A stretch of DNA of 64,000 nt from Chitinophagaceae bacterium (GCA_947457465.1 CANGWB010000002.1:141433-205432), one strand, 5' to 3'; numbered from the stretch's first letter, positions 36,431 through 46,167 are shown. Program-made: numbers and translations. Notes: generated by a model from the sequence alone, not told the origin.

Positions 36431-37708
36431 ATGAAACACACTATTGCACTTATCTTATTACTGTGGGTAATGAAATTGGCAGCGCAGCCGAGTGCTACAG
36501 TCAGTGGCAAAATTCCTCCTTTCAGCGGCTATTATTCGCAGCACATTATTGCCAGGTCGTTAGATGCCAAGATGAATGGCGAAGAAAACGCTGAAAGTCA
36601 AACAGACATAAAGGAGGATGCATGGGTATTTGTTCAGTCAAAATATATTAAAGACAGCTTGATGGTCGAGGTTCGTCGTTACGATTCTTATCATAAGCTA
36701 ATAGATGTGCGAACGTTGGCATCTAGTGGTATTCCGTCTGTATGGGAAGGAGATAACCAGTCTCCGATTCTCTTTTGTACTGATCGTACGGGTAACAATT
36801 TATCGATCCTATTGATAAAAGGCACTTTAATAGCTTTTTTGGAGGCTCAATCCTTTTCAGTCAGTTTTTCTCTATCCATGAACTATACCGGTCCCTTATT
36901 GGCGAATAATTCTTTTTGCGAGGTTGAAATCAGCTTTAATGGAAAAAATTTTTTTCCGCTCGATCAGCTAATTCCCATGGAAAAAATTAATGGGAAAACA
37001 TATGCTTATCCTATTTCTGAACCTGAATCCAAACGCTTCTACGACCAGTTAAAAAAACAGAATGGAGATGTATTCAGCAAGAATGCAACCATTTACTATC
37101 GATTTATTTTAAGTGATGCAAATCAAACTTCAATCCGGACAAATGTTCATCAGACTTCGGTAGGCTCCAAACTTAAGACGCGGACTCATTTATACATGGA
37201 GGGGGATTGGCGAAATCAAGAAGAAATTGTAGCAAAAAGGCAATTGAGCGAAAAGTCAGACATATCTCAAAAAAACGTTCCTACTCCTGCAGCTTCTAAG
37301 ACTGACGTCGACTCGCTGATCAAGGTCAGTATGATGGAAAGAGAGACAACCTCCATCGGTATTGTTGAGGTATCGGAGCCGATTGTAGAACTGAAGATCT
37401 ATGACAATGGTGTCGTAGATGGTGATACGATCAGTTTGTTTGTGAATAATAAACTGGTTCTACCCAGGAGAGTGGTATCACAGGAGCCAATTGTATATAA
37501 GCTGTCGCTGAATGAGAATAGCCCGGAACAGCAATTGGTGCTTTTCGCTAACAATTTGGGATCCATACCGCCGAACACAGCACTTATGATCATAAATAGT
37601 GGGTCTAAACGTTTTGTGCTGAATCCTTCTACAGACCTTGGTAAGAATGCCAAATTGATTTTTCGTTATAATCCAAGACTGAAAGAAGGGGCCGTGATGC
37701 GAAAATAG
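36431..37708 (+). CDS. Exported protein of unknown function
   Basis: A 425-residue protein with a signal peptide (IALILLLWVMKLAAQ). The central part is beta-rich and unlike any family I recognise. The last ~95 residues, with VELKIYDNGVVDGDTISLFV and NNLGSIPPNTALMIINSG, form a small domain I have seen at the end of various secreted Chitinophagaceae proteins (recollection, unnamed). The ~130 bp upstream separate it from the divergent gamma-glutamyltransferase; the DUF5686-like gene follows after 81 nt. Function not assigned. Confidence 0.7.
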   Translation: MKHTIALILLLWVMKLAAQPSATVSGKIPPFSGYYSQHIIARSLDAKMNGEENAESQTDIKEDAWVFVQSKYIKDSLMVEVRRYDSYHKLIDVRTLASSGIPSVWEGDNQSPILFCTDRTGNNLSILLIKGTLIAFLEAQSFSVSFSLSMNYTGPLLANNSFCEVEISFNGKNFFPLDQLIPMEKINGKTYAYPISEPESKRFYDQLKKQNGDVFSKNATIYYRFILSDANQTSIRTNVHQTSVGSKLKTRTHLYMEGDWRNQEEIVAKRQLSEKSDISQKNVPTPAASKTDVDSLIKVSMMERETTSIGIVEVSEPIVELKIYDNGVVDGDTISLFVNNKLVLPRRVVSQEPIVYKLSLNENSPEQQLVLFANNLGSIPPNTALMIINSGSKRFVLNPSTDLGKNAKLIFRYNPRLKEGAVMRK

Positions 37709-37789
37709 TTCGAGGGCTGATTTCGGCTTTCCATTTACCTCAACTCAATGATTCCGAGGAACAGCTGCTGCACTACCTTTGATCTCCAT

Positions 37790-40249
37790 ATGATCAGGTT
37801 CTTTTTTTTCTTTTCAGTTTTATTTATTCCCTATGTGGGCGCAGCGACTACTATCGAGGGTTCTGTAGTCGATGCTGACGGTCGCCCGCTCCCATATGCA
37901 TCGATCGCCGTAAAGGGAACCAATAAAGGCGCCGTGGCCAATAGTCAGGGTCGATTTGAACTGAATCTATCTCCGGGCGAGTATACCCTGATCTGTCAGC
38001 ACGTGGGTTATGCGCAGCAGAAAAAACGTATAACGGTTCAAGACACTAAACTTCAGGTGAATTTTATACTCGCGCAGCAGGAGCTGGTCATGCCCGATGT
38101 GTTGGTGAAAAAAGGAGAAGACCCGGCTTATGCCATTATTCGAAGCACCATTTCGCAGCAACAGGAGAATCTGGACCGCACACGCGAATATAGCTGTCAG
38201 GTTTATTCAAAGGGCCAACTTCGCCTGCGTTCCTTCCCTAAAAAATTCATGGGCGAGAAAGTAGATTTTGAAGATGGAGACACCGGAAAGCAAAAGATCT
38301 TGTATCTGTCTGAAACCGTTTCTCGTTTTTCGATCGGGAAAAAATCACAACGTAAAGTAGAAGTTATCTCTTCCAAGGTCAGTGGTAACAGTGATGGCTA
38401 TGGCCTAGCGGTGCCCGATCAGTACAGTCTGTATCAAAACAATGTGCTCATCTCCACGCGACTCAATCCACGCGGATTTGTTTCACCGCTGGCAAGCAAC
38501 GCCCTTTCCTTCTATCGATATAAATATCTCGGCACCTTTTATGAAAATCAAAAAGCCATCAGCCGTGTTCAGGTCACTCCTCGTCGAAATATGGAACCTT
38601 TGTTCAGCGGGGTGATCACGATCGTGGAGGATGAGTGGCAACTCTATTCTGTCGATCTGACTATCACGGCACAGCAACAACTCGAGCTGTTAGATACTTT
38701 GAAATTGGTGCAACTGTATCAGCCCAACGATCTAGGTGATCGGTTGATCTACAGCCAGGTATTATATCCGGCGGCCAAGAAGTTCGGATTTGATGCGTAT
38801 GGCAGTTTTGTGAATATTTATACGGAGTACAATACACGTCCCAGTTGGACCAAGCGTTCTTTTGATCGGACCATTCTTCGTTATACCGAGGAGGCTAACA
38901 AGAAGGATGATGCCTACTGGGAGTCGATGCGGCCGGTTCCGTTAATGTCAGACGAGCTACGGGATTATATCAAGAAGGATAGTTTGGAGCGCGTTCAAAA
39001 AGATCCGCGTTACATCGACTCACTCAATAAGATCCGAAATGCCTTTTCGGTTTCTAAGTTGCTGCTACGAGGACAAACCCTCTATGCTAAGGGCGATATC
39101 ACGCGGGGGTCGTTGAATCCGGTGATCGAGCAGATCAATTTTAATCCGGCCGAAGGATTAGTTGTGCAACCCGAGCTCAGTTGGCGTCGTGATCTCGACA
39201 GTGGCGGAACACGTCGTTCACTGAGCGGTTCGGTGGCGATGCGTTATGGATTTGCCAATCAGCGGTTCAGTCCGCGTGCCAGTGTCTCCTATAATTTCGG
39301 ATCCAAGCTTTCTCGTTCGCTTTCTGTTTCATTCGGTCGACAAGTACTTCAATTCAATGAGGAAAGTCCGATCGACGAACGCAACAATACCCTTGCCTGT
39401 TTGCTGTATGAACAGAATGTGATCAAGACTTATCAGTCCACCTATGGCCGCATCCGGTTCTCTTCCGGTATCGGTGCAGGACTTGGTGTCTCCGCTTCGA
39501 TTCAATACGCCAGTCGGTCACCACTCGAGAACCGAACTGATTATACTTGGCGAGATCTTGACAATAAAAGCTATTCACCAAACTACCCCACAGAGATCGC
39601 TACCGCGAATATTGTTCCGCATCAAGTATTTCAATTGACAGCGGGTATCCGTTGGCAGCCGGGCGCGAGGTACATCGAGTTGCCGCAACGCACCATCAAT
39701 GTGGGTGGAAAGTCGCCAGTGTTTTCCTTACAACTAGTTAAATCGATGAAAGGTATTGCGGGTAGCGATGGATCTTTTTTCAAGTGGAAGCTGGATATGA
39801 CGGATCAGTTGAATTTGAAACTGAGAGGGATTTTTCGCTACCGCATCGGGGTGGGGGGCTTTATGGAACGGCACCAGGTATTCATGCCTGACTTTGCTCA
39901 CTTCAATGCGAATAACTGGCCGCTCGGCACAAGCAACCTGAGCAGTTTTATGTTGCTGCCGGCCTATCAGCTCAGTCATACCGAGCCGTTATACGGACTG
40001 GGACATGCGGAGTATAACCTGAAAGGGTTCCTAACGAATAAGATTCCCGGCATCAAGAAGTTGAATCTGTATCTACTGACCGGCTTGAATACGGCCTATG
40101 TGAATGCGGATCGCCGTTATTTCGAATGGTATGTCGGTATCGATAATCTGTTCAAGGTGATCCGGGCCGATTATATTTTCTCTTATATGCCGGGTCGACC
40201 CATGCAATCGGCTTTCCGTATCGGGGTCACGGATCGGTTGATCCGATAG
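37790..40249 (+). CDS. DUF5686/carboxypeptidase-regulatory-like outer-membrane protein
   Basis: An 819-residue predicted outer-membrane beta-barrel. A signal peptide (RFFFFFSVLFIPYVGA) is followed by a carboxypeptidase-regulatory-like domain (about 18-105, IEGSVVDADGRPLPYASIAV). A DUF5686-type region begins at DPAYAIIRSTISQQQEN, and a C-terminal barrel with alternating aromatic strands ends in FRIGVTDRLIR. It lacks a plug, so it is not a TonB-dependent receptor. Role unknown; such proteins are common in Bacteroidota. The ATG at 37790 was preferred over 37748 because it directly begins the signal. Confidence 0.85.
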   Translation: MIRFFFFFSVLFIPYVGAATTIEGSVVDADGRPLPYASIAVKGTNKGAVANSQGRFELNLSPGEYTLICQHVGYAQQKKRITVQDTKLQVNFILAQQELVMPDVLVKKGEDPAYAIIRSTISQQQENLDRTREYSCQVYSKGQLRLRSFPKKFMGEKVDFEDGDTGKQKILYLSETVSRFSIGKKSQRKVEVISSKVSGNSDGYGLAVPDQYSLYQNNVLISTRLNPRGFVSPLASNALSFYRYKYLGTFYENQKAISRVQVTPRRNMEPLFSGVITIVEDEWQLYSVDLTITAQQQLELLDTLKLVQLYQPNDLGDRLIYSQVLYPAAKKFGFDAYGSFVNIYTEYNTRPSWTKRSFDRTILRYTEEANKKDDAYWESMRPVPLMSDELRDYIKKDSLERVQKDPRYIDSLNKIRNAFSVSKLLLRGQTLYAKGDITRGSLNPVIEQINFNPAEGLVVQPELSWRRDLDSGGTRRSLSGSVAMRYGFANQRFSPRASVSYNFGSKLSRSLSVSFGRQVLQFNEESPIDERNNTLACLLYEQNVIKTYQSTYGRIRFSSGIGAGLGVSASIQYASRSPLENRTDYTWRDLDNKSYSPNYPTEIATANIVPHQVFQLTAGIRWQPGARYIELPQRTINVGGKSPVFSLQLVKSMKGIAGSDGSFFKWKLDMTDQLNLKLRGIFRYRIGVGGFMERHQVFMPDFAHFNANNWPLGTSNLSSFMLLPAYQLSHTEPLYGLGHAEYNLKGFLTNKIPGIKKLNLYLLTGLNTAYVNADRRYFEWYVGIDNLFKVIRADYIFSYMPGRPMQSAFRIGVTDRLIR

Positions 40250-40370
40250 GGAGATTTAAGCTTGAAATTCATATCGGTTATGGTGGCGCTTGACTACGCC
40301 TTTACATAGATGTTATTTTCCGTAAATCGAAATACAGGTTTTTATCTGCCCCGTAATTTCAGCGGTATCT

Positions 40371-40757
40371 ATGCAAAACAATCAATTACCCATGCCCGCT
40401 CAGGTGATGCCGGGTATGCCAGAGATCACCCATCTGAATTATGCGCAAGCTTTCTATGAGCGCCTGATCTTGTATATCGTAGAGTTCGAAAAAGGTTTGA
40501 AAGAGGACGAAGAGGTGGGTGCTCGTTTGGTATCGTTCGGCGAATCCATGGAAATCCATATCGATAATCTGGGTTATTGGAATCCGAGTTTGTTATGCTT
40601 TTATGGTCGGGATAATAATGGAAGAGAGGTGCAATTGGTGCAGCATGTTTCGCAGATCAGTATTCTGTTGATGAAAGTCCCCCGCATTGCGAACCGTGAG
40701 CCTGTTCGTATCGGTTTCAAGTTACAGCAAGCGTGCGGATCACAGCTTGGGTCTTAG
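40371..40757 (+). CDS. DUF6173-like small cytoplasmic protein
   Basis: A 128-residue protein without signal or membrane segment. The core FYERLILYIVEFEKGLKEDE, VGARLVSFGESMEIHIDNLG and YWNPSLLCFYGRDNNG, followed by VQLVQHVSQISILLM, matches my recollection of the DUF6173 family (uncharacterised). Not in an operon. The 165 bp after it, up to the convergent oxidoreductase gene, hold no gene I can support. Confidence 0.75.
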   Translation: MQNNQLPMPAQVMPGMPEITHLNYAQAFYERLILYIVEFEKGLKEDEEVGARLVSFGESMEIHIDNLGYWNPSLLCFYGRDNNGREVQLVQHVSQISILLMKVPRIANREPVRIGFKLQQACGSQLGS

Positions 40758-40922
40758 TAGGCGATTTTATCCTAGGATTGTTTTTTTGCTATTACTATGT
40801 GCGCTAAGTGATGATCACAATGCCAAGCATAGAATCCGACGATTTCATCAATCTGGATCGTTTTGTTGTGTTCCGGATGAAAAAATGATTGGTCTTTTAC
40901 CGTCAGGCAATTGGGCCCAGTT

Positions 40923-41570
40923 CTAGTTTCTTTCCATCATGCTGCTATACATGTATCGGTGTAATCCCTTCTCGGGTTCGGCTGATGCACGGATCATGGC
41001 TTTGGCTACAATGGCAGCTGAAATTGATCTGTATCTGGCGGGTAGCAAAAAATCAATTTTCGGATAGATTATCTGACTGATCTTTTCGCCAAGTCTGAAT
41101 TCCTGCCGATCACCCAGCAATAGGGAAGGCTGAAAGAAACTGATGTAGGGAATGGGCATGGCCGCGATGGTGTCTTCGACTTCTCCTTTTATGCGCAGGT
41201 AGAAATTTTTACTTCGGCTGTTAGCCCCGACGGAGGATACGATCAAGATCCGGGGAATGGAATTTGCTACACAGGCCTTGGCTACCGCGATCGGAATATC
41301 ATGGTCTACTTTTCGATAGGCTACCATATCGCCTTTTACTTTTTTTTGTGTGGTGCCAATGGCTACGAAAACAGTCTCGCATCCGGCTAAAGCATTGGTC
41401 AATGACTGTTCATCAGAAAAATCAATGAGTATCTCTTTGATGCGTGGATTTTGCCATTGAATGGACTTTCGTACAAGAACGGTGATGGTTGAATCAGGTT
41501 GGTTTAAAAGTTCTTGTAAAACATGGCTACCGATTAGTCCGGTAGCGCCGATGAGTGCGTAATGGGGCAT
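40923..41570 (-). CDS. NAD(P)-binding Rossmann-fold protein (TIP30/NmrA-like SDR)
   Basis: A 215-residue atypical short-chain dehydrogenase. The N-terminal ALIGATGLIGSHVLQELL carries the GxxGxxG dinucleotide-binding motif, with VFVAIGTTQKK, RKVDHDIPIAVAKACV and RILIVSSVGAN typical of the HTATIP2/TIP30-like group. FYLRIKGEVED takes the place of the YxxxK stretch. Probably an oxidoreductase or a redox-sensing protein; substrate unknown. Confidence 0.88.
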   Translation of the reverse strand: MPHYALIGATGLIGSHVLQELLNQPDSTITVLVRKSIQWQNPRIKEILIDFSDEQSLTNALAGCETVFVAIGTTQKKVKGDMVAYRKVDHDIPIAVAKACVANSIPRILIVSSVGANSRSKNFYLRIKGEVEDTIAAMPIPYISFFQPSLLLGDRQEFRLGEKISQIIYPKIDFLLPARYRSISAAIVAKAMIRASAEPEKGLHRYMYSSMMERN

Positions 41571-41702
41571 GGTGGAAGTTAAAATTAATGCAGCAATGAA
41601 TCTGCAAGATTCTGCGTTTCCGTTATGTATCCGGATTCTCTACGCCATAATGAACATCCGGCGTGCACATTTGTTGTTAAACAAAACAATATCGACGTGA
41701 AA

Positions 41703-42290
41703 ATGGCTCTAACCTTGGTTATTATAGTTGCTATATTTATTGTATTTCAATCATTTATGTCGGTATCTACCAGCAACATTGAAAAACAGCCTTATCGGCT
41801 CATACAAAAAGATAAGTCTTTTGAGATTCGGTATTATGCTGCCGCAACGTTCGCCACTATCAAATCAAATGCTACTAGTTACCGAGAATTATCGAGTAGT
41901 GGGTTTAGACGTATTGCCGGCTATATTTTTGGCGGCAATGAATCGTCTACCAAAATCGCCATGACATCGCCCGTTCATATGGATATCAGTGCCGAGGGCT
42001 CATCGATGAGTTTTGTTATGCCGGCCAGATATAACACTAACAATCTCCCCAAACCGAATGATGCTGCAGTAGAAATTCATCAGTCGAAGCCGCAGTACGC
42101 GGCTGCCATTGAGTTCGGCGGCTATGTGAACGACGAAACACTAAAAAGGTATACTAAGCAACTGGAGGATAAATTGAAAGCACTCAACATCAAGCCCATT
42201 GGACATTACCGGTATCTGGGCTATAATCCTCCCTATCAACTTATAAACCGCAGAAACGAAGTGATCGTTGAAATCGAGTGGAAAGAATAA
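41703..42290 (+). CDS. SOUL-family heme-binding protein
   Basis: A 195-residue protein with an N-terminal membrane or signal helix (ALTLVIIVAIFIVFQSFM) and one SOUL/HEBP heme-binding domain. IEKQPYRLIQKDKSFEIRYY starts it, GFRRIAGYIFGGNESSTKIA and MTSPVHMDI form the central signature, and the end is YLGYNPPYQLINRRNEVIVE. The start at 41703 was chosen because the upstream in-frame ATG at 41625 has no hydrophobic follow-up. It is convergent to the tRNA-Ser terminator remnant at 42300-42329 and is the last chromosomal gene before the integrated element. Confidence 0.9.
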   Translation: MALTLVIIVAIFIVFQSFMSVSTSNIEKQPYRLIQKDKSFEIRYYAAATFATIKSNATSYRELSSSGFRRIAGYIFGGNESSTKIAMTSPVHMDISAEGSSMSFVMPARYNTNNLPKPNDAAVEIHQSKPQYAAAIEFGGYVNDETLKRYTKQLEDKLKALNIKPIGHYRYLGYNPPYQLINRRNEVIVEIEWKE

Positions 42291-42299
42291 TAGTCTTTA

Positions 42300-42329
42300 A
42301 ATGAAAACTGCCGCTTTGCGGCGGCAGTT
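42300..42329 (-). terminator. Displaced terminator of tRNA-Ser, just outside the element
   Basis: AACTGCCGC (42306-42314) pairs perfectly with GCGGCAGTT (42321-42329). On the minus strand it is followed by TTTTCATTTAAAG, a U-rich tail. It lies 10 bp outside the left att core. It would be the terminator directly downstream of tRNA-Ser if the 20-kb element were removed. It may also stop transcription from the SOUL gene. Confidence 0.65.
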
Positions 42330-42339
42330 GGGAAGAGTT

Positions 42340-42355
42340 GCGGAGACTGAGGGAT
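42340..42355 (+). repeat. attL core, 16-bp copy of the tRNA-Ser 3' end
   Basis: GCGGAGACTGAGGGAT, identical to 62601-62616. Beyond the 16 bp the two sites diverge (CGTAACC here, TCGAACC at the tRNA). Confidence 0.85.
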
Positions 42356-42506
42356 CGTAACCTACCCTATTTTTCAGAAGATTTTTAGTAACGGAAATTA
42401 TGCTTAAAAAAGCTTGTAGTATATTGAAATACATAGTGTTATTGAATAAGACAACAACAAATATAAATGAAAATAAACATATATTCTGTAACACAAATAA
42501 GCATTT

Positions 42507-42526
42507 GGTGGACTAACGGTGGACTA
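42507..42526 (+). repeat. Subterminal repeat, left copy (possible integrase arm site)
   Basis: GGTGGACTAACGGTGGACTA, itself two 9-bp GGTGGACTA units 11 bp apart. It is identical to 62525-62544 in the same orientation and lies between attL and the integrase gene. Confidence 0.75.
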
Positions 42527-42545
42527 GAATTTTGGCCTTTTTGGG

Positions 42546-42553
42546 TACCTTTG
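42546..42553 (+). promoter_or_regulatory. Possible -7 box of the integrase gene
   Basis: TACCTTTG matches the Bacteroidota -7 consensus TAnnTTTG but lies only 4 nt before the ATG, implying a leaderless transcript. No -33 TTG lies at the normal distance. Confidence 0.3.
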
Positions 42554-42557
42554 AGCC

Positions 42558-43844
42558 ATGGCCTCGATCCATTATTACATACAATCTGACCTAAGCCCTG
42601 CAATCATTTATGTACGCATGCGTGATGGCCGCACCGTTGATGCAAAGGCCAAGACAAAGCTCGTAGTAGATGTAGAAGACTGGAGCCATTCTAAGGGTGC
42701 TCCCAAGCATACACGCAATGAACACATGCGTCAGCTCTCTAAATCACTGGCCGACCTGCGCAGTTCGATCTTGGGTCACTATAATGATGAAGCCGCTACT
42801 CAAAAGATCAATTCTGTCTGGCTGCGTGATTTTATTTCACATGAGGTAGAGGTCAAACAGAACATTCCTACATCACTCACCGAGTATTTTGATTTATATG
42901 CGCAGCAGCAAAAGGGAGTTATCTCCGATGAGCTCTATGAAAAGATCGCACCCAACAAAGCCCGTATCGAGCGTTTTGAGAAACATACCGGAAAGCGATA
43001 TCAAGTAAAAGATGTAGACCTGGCCTTTCACAATGACCTGCACCGCTATCTTATCCATAACGAGAAATACAGTCTGGGTACCGTGAACCGCTGTATGAAG
43101 TTCATCAAGACCGTCTGTTATCATGCCCAACAGAATGGGGTAGAGGTGAGCTATCAGCTAAAGGCCATTCGGGTCAAGAACAAGGAGGTACAGCCCATTT
43201 ATCTGACGGAGGAGGAGATCAAGCTGATTGAACAGGTGGAGCTGCCTTTCGATTACCTGCGCAATGCTCGAAATTCTCTTGTTATCAGTTGCTATACCGC
43301 CCAGCGTGTGTCGGACTTCAAACGAAACACGGTCAAGAACATTCGGTACGTGAAGGGGGTGCCATACTTGGACTTTATTCAGAAGAAGACCGGAGCGCCG
43401 GTCAGTCTGCCTTTGCACCCCTCTGTTATGAAGGTGATCAAAGAATGTGGTGGGGAGTTCCCCCGGCCTATCTCGAACGATAAGTACAACGACTATATCA
43501 AGAAGGTCTGTAAGCTAGCCGGGGTGGAGGATGAGGTGCAGGGAACCAAGGCTGAGGTAATTAAAATGAGGCGGGGGGATCGAATGGTCAGCGCCACCCG
43601 CAAAAAGCATGGCAGATTTGCCAAATGGGAACTGGTGAGCTCCCACATCGGTCGGAGGTCGTTCGCTACCAATCACTTCGGAAAGATCCCAACTCCCATA
43701 ATCATGGCTGCCACCGGCCACAAATCAGAATCGTCATTTTTGAAGTATATTGGTAAGGGAAGAGCGGAAATGGTGAGTATGCTGGCGGATTATTGGTATG
43801 GGGGCGATGTTGAACATAAATCAAAACAGACCTATACAGCATAA
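42558..43844 (+). CDS. Tyrosine site-specific integrase
   Basis: A 428-residue tyrosine recombinase that should integrate and excise the element at tRNA-Ser. An arm-DNA-binding N-terminal domain (about 1-90) is followed by a SAM-like core-binding domain (about 105-205) and the catalytic domain. Catalytic residues are visible in order: Arg250 (AQRVSDF), Lys in DFIQKKTGAPV, His363 and Arg366 (HIGRRSF), His388 (TGHKS) and the nucleophile Tyr397 (FLKYIG). Its place beside attL is usual for tRNA-targeting islands. Excisionase not found. Confidence 0.95.
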   Translation: MASIHYYIQSDLSPAIIYVRMRDGRTVDAKAKTKLVVDVEDWSHSKGAPKHTRNEHMRQLSKSLADLRSSILGHYNDEAATQKINSVWLRDFISHEVEVKQNIPTSLTEYFDLYAQQQKGVISDELYEKIAPNKARIERFEKHTGKRYQVKDVDLAFHNDLHRYLIHNEKYSLGTVNRCMKFIKTVCYHAQQNGVEVSYQLKAIRVKNKEVQPIYLTEEEIKLIEQVELPFDYLRNARNSLVISCYTAQRVSDFKRNTVKNIRYVKGVPYLDFIQKKTGAPVSLPLHPSVMKVIKECGGEFPRPISNDKYNDYIKKVCKLAGVEDEVQGTKAEVIKMRRGDRMVSATRKKHGRFAKWELVSSHIGRRSFATNHFGKIPTPIIMAATGHKSESSFLKYIGKGRAEMVSMLADYWYGGDVEHKSKQTYTA

Positions 43845-43967
43845 ATGGAGGGATAGGGCGGTAAAAATGTGCGACCTATCCAAAATCCAATCCTTCAAAA
43901 AACCAAAAGAGCCATTTTTGCCCACGCACGGCCAGAACAAAGAGAAAATTCAATAAACTTGTTGCAT

Positions 43968-44510
43968 ATGAAAAAACTATTCATCTTAACACTTTTCTTA
44001 CTGACATCATCAATAGGTTTCAGTCAATCCTATTTAGGCTGGGTGACAAAACAGGTAAACTTTCGACAAGGACCGGGCACAGACTATGGAGTAATTTCAT
44101 CTTTGAAACCGGGAACACAAATATTTATTGTATCCCTTGAGACGGAAAATGATTTCTACAATATAATTGACATTGCAACCGACAAGGAAGGATATATACA
44201 TAAGTCGTTTGTAAAACTTGGAGACCTAGTTGAAAAAAATGAAAGAGGTATGTTTACTCCAAGCGGTAAAACTTCGACTTACAATCCTGAAATTGAAATT
44301 TTCAACAATACTTCATTAACCCTAACACTGAAACTCAATAGTGAAACATACACTTTTTCACCAAAGCAAAAACGAACATTAACATTAAGCCCAGGAACAT
44401 ATAATTACCGTGCCTCTGCCCCTGGTGTTATACCAAACATCGGCACAGAATACATGGAGAGTAGTATGGGTTACACTTGGCAATTTTATATTGTAACTGA
44501 AAGAAGATAA
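43968..44510 (+). CDS. Secreted SH3b-domain protein, first gene of the chaperone/kinase operon
   Basis: A 180-residue protein with a signal peptide (LFILTLFLLTSSIGFSQ). Residues ~22-80 are a bacterial SH3 domain, with GWVTKQVNFRQGPGTDYGVI, LKPGTQIFIVS and GYIHKSFVKL. The C-terminal ~80 residues are beta-rich (EIEIFNNTSLTLTLKLNSET). SH3b domains typically bind peptidoglycan or peptides, so this could be the periplasmic sensor of the operon; that is inference. Its stop is one base before the next ATG, so co-translation is likely. An ATG-less extension upstream to 43869 is not needed. Confidence 0.8.
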   Translation: MKKLFILTLFLLTSSIGFSQSYLGWVTKQVNFRQGPGTDYGVISSLKPGTQIFIVSLETENDFYNIIDIATDKEGYIHKSFVKLGDLVEKNERGMFTPSGKTSTYNPEIEIFNNTSLTLTLKLNSETYTFSPKQKRTLTLSPGTYNYRASAPGVIPNIGTEYMESSMGYTWQFYIVTERR

Positions 44511-44511
44511 A

Positions 44512-46167
44512 ATGAACAGTATTTTAAACAACCCATACAGAACAGTTGGTTTGCTTGTTGGGGCAACCGCAAAGGAGCAGACAAAGCAAATTAGTAGGCT
44601 CAAAAAGTATATTGAAGCTGAACAAGACCCGCAGGATGACTTTAGCTTTCCTGCTCTTGGTAATCTTCATAGAACGCTTGATAGTATTGAAGAAGCAGCA
44701 TCAAAACTCAATCTTGATAATGATAAGATAAATGCAGCCTTATTTTGGTTTTGGAATGGAAACCCAATAACAGACGAAGCTGCATTTGAAGCATTGAAAA
44801 GCGGAGACATAGAAGCAGCTTATGAAATTTGGGATAAACTAATTACCAAAACTGACGAAGAAGGAAAAAGATTTTGGAAACCAGTTACTGAAAAAAACTA
44901 TTCTGCTTTTCACAATTGTTCAGTTCTCAATATTATCCGAAGCAGTGGTAATTTACATAATGCCATTGTAGCAAGTCTGTATTTTCTTGAAAGCGATTTG
45001 GTTAATAAATTCATTTCATCTGTTGCAGATGAAACGAACAAAGCCAACAAAAAAGAGCTACAACTAATCTTTCTCAATCAACTTCATTCAGACCTTGAGG
45101 CCAACAAAAAAGCATCGCTACCTAAGTTTCTTGAAACCCTAAACAAGCAAGAATTTGTTGCGAAGCAAGATTTTATGAAAGGGTTTGTTCAAAAGCCCAT
45201 TGAACAAATTGAGCATAAAATTGAAACCACAAAAAACAAACGAAAAGCAAGCAAAGCCAATGGAGCAAAAGCGGGACAAGAACTATACACAGCTACTGCA
45301 AACGATTTGACACAACTCAAAAGTATTGTTGGTGCAACTGATTTAAAATACACTTCTATTTCTGATAAAGTTGCAAACGAAATTCTACAATGTAGCATTG
45401 ACTATTTTAATGACAGCCAAGAAAAGGACAGCAGTTCTGATTATGCGGAAACTGCAATGAAATTAGCAAAGCAGGCTGAAACACTTGCAGTCGGAAAACT
45501 TACGAAAGACAGGGTTAAAGATAGCATTGAGACACTTTCAGAGATGAAAGACAGAGAACTTTCTCAAGCTATAGACATATTAAAATCGGTTAAGGATGCG
45601 TATGAGACCAACAAGGCAAAAATTAATGCAGAAGTTCTTTCAATGCCTTTAGGTTATAATCAAACAATCAATTGGAGCAAGGTAGATCAAATGATTGAAA
45701 AGTCACTTGATTGGGACAAGGTTGTTGAGTTAATTTTAAAGGTAATACCTCTGAAAAACATTGAGAAAATTAAAAACACGAACAACCCAGCCCAAATAAA
45801 TGAATACAAAACTTTAACAGACTTCGTATTAAGCAAATTGAGTTACTCACAAATTAACAAGGTAAAATACATTTGCTATTGGAAGGAAGTTTCTCCAATG
45901 ATGGCTTCGGCAAAAAATATTGCCACACAAAAATCTAAGGATGCTTGCTATGTGGCAACTATGGCATATGGAAGTTATGATCATCCACAAGTTTTAGAAT
46001 TGCGAAAATTTAGGGATGAAATCTTAGCAAAAACACTGGCTGGAAGACTATTCATAAAGACTTACTATTTCATTTCACCAAAACTTGTAATGCTATTAAA
46101 AGACCAAAAGAGAGTGAACACCTTTATTAGAAAGTATTTAAACCAATTTATAAAATTCATCAAATAA
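44512..46167 (+). CDS. J-like protein with CFI-box C-terminal domain
   Basis: A 551-residue cytoplasmic protein. The N-terminal ~110 residues start NPYRTVGLLVGATAKEQTKQ, resembling the opening helix-turn of J-domain-like cochaperones (N-PYR-LGL...A-...), but no HPD tripeptide is present. The middle is long and helical. The last ~75 residues, CYVATMAYGSYDHPQVLELR followed by FRDEILAKTLAGRLF and YYFISPKLVM, match the CFI-box C-terminal domain. It overlaps the next gene by 1 nt (TAATG) in an operon with GrpE-like and Hsp70-like genes, which supports a cochaperone role. J-likeness is inference; CFI-box is firmer. Confidence 0.75.
   Translation: MNSILNNPYRTVGLLVGATAKEQTKQISRLKKYIEAEQDPQDDFSFPALGNLHRTLDSIEEAASKLNLDNDKINAALFWFWNGNPITDEAAFEALKSGDIEAAYEIWDKLITKTDEEGKRFWKPVTEKNYSAFHNCSVLNIIRSSGNLHNAIVASLYFLESDLVNKFISSVADETNKANKKELQLIFLNQLHSDLEANKKASLPKFLETLNKQEFVAKQDFMKGFVQKPIEQIEHKIETTKNKRKASKANGAKAGQELYTATANDLTQLKSIVGATDLKYTSISDKVANEILQCSIDYFNDSQEKDSSSDYAETAMKLAKQAETLAVGKLTKDRVKDSIETLSEMKDRELSQAIDILKSVKDAYETNKAKINAEVLSMPLGYNQTINWSKVDQMIEKSLDWDKVVELILKVIPLKNIEKIKNTNNPAQINEYKTLTDFVLSKLSYSQINKVKYICYWKEVSPMMASAKNIATQKSKDACYVATMAYGSYDHPQVLELRKFRDEILAKTLAGRLFIKTYYFISPKLVMLLKDQKRVNTFIRKYLNQFIKFIK

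Noticed and set aside
40758..40922. Small gene between the DUF6173-like and oxidoreductase genes
   Set aside because: The only frame overlaps both neighbours and has no coding character.
42330..42370. A second partial tRNA gene at the left end
   Set aside because: Only 16 bp match the tRNA; this is an att duplication.
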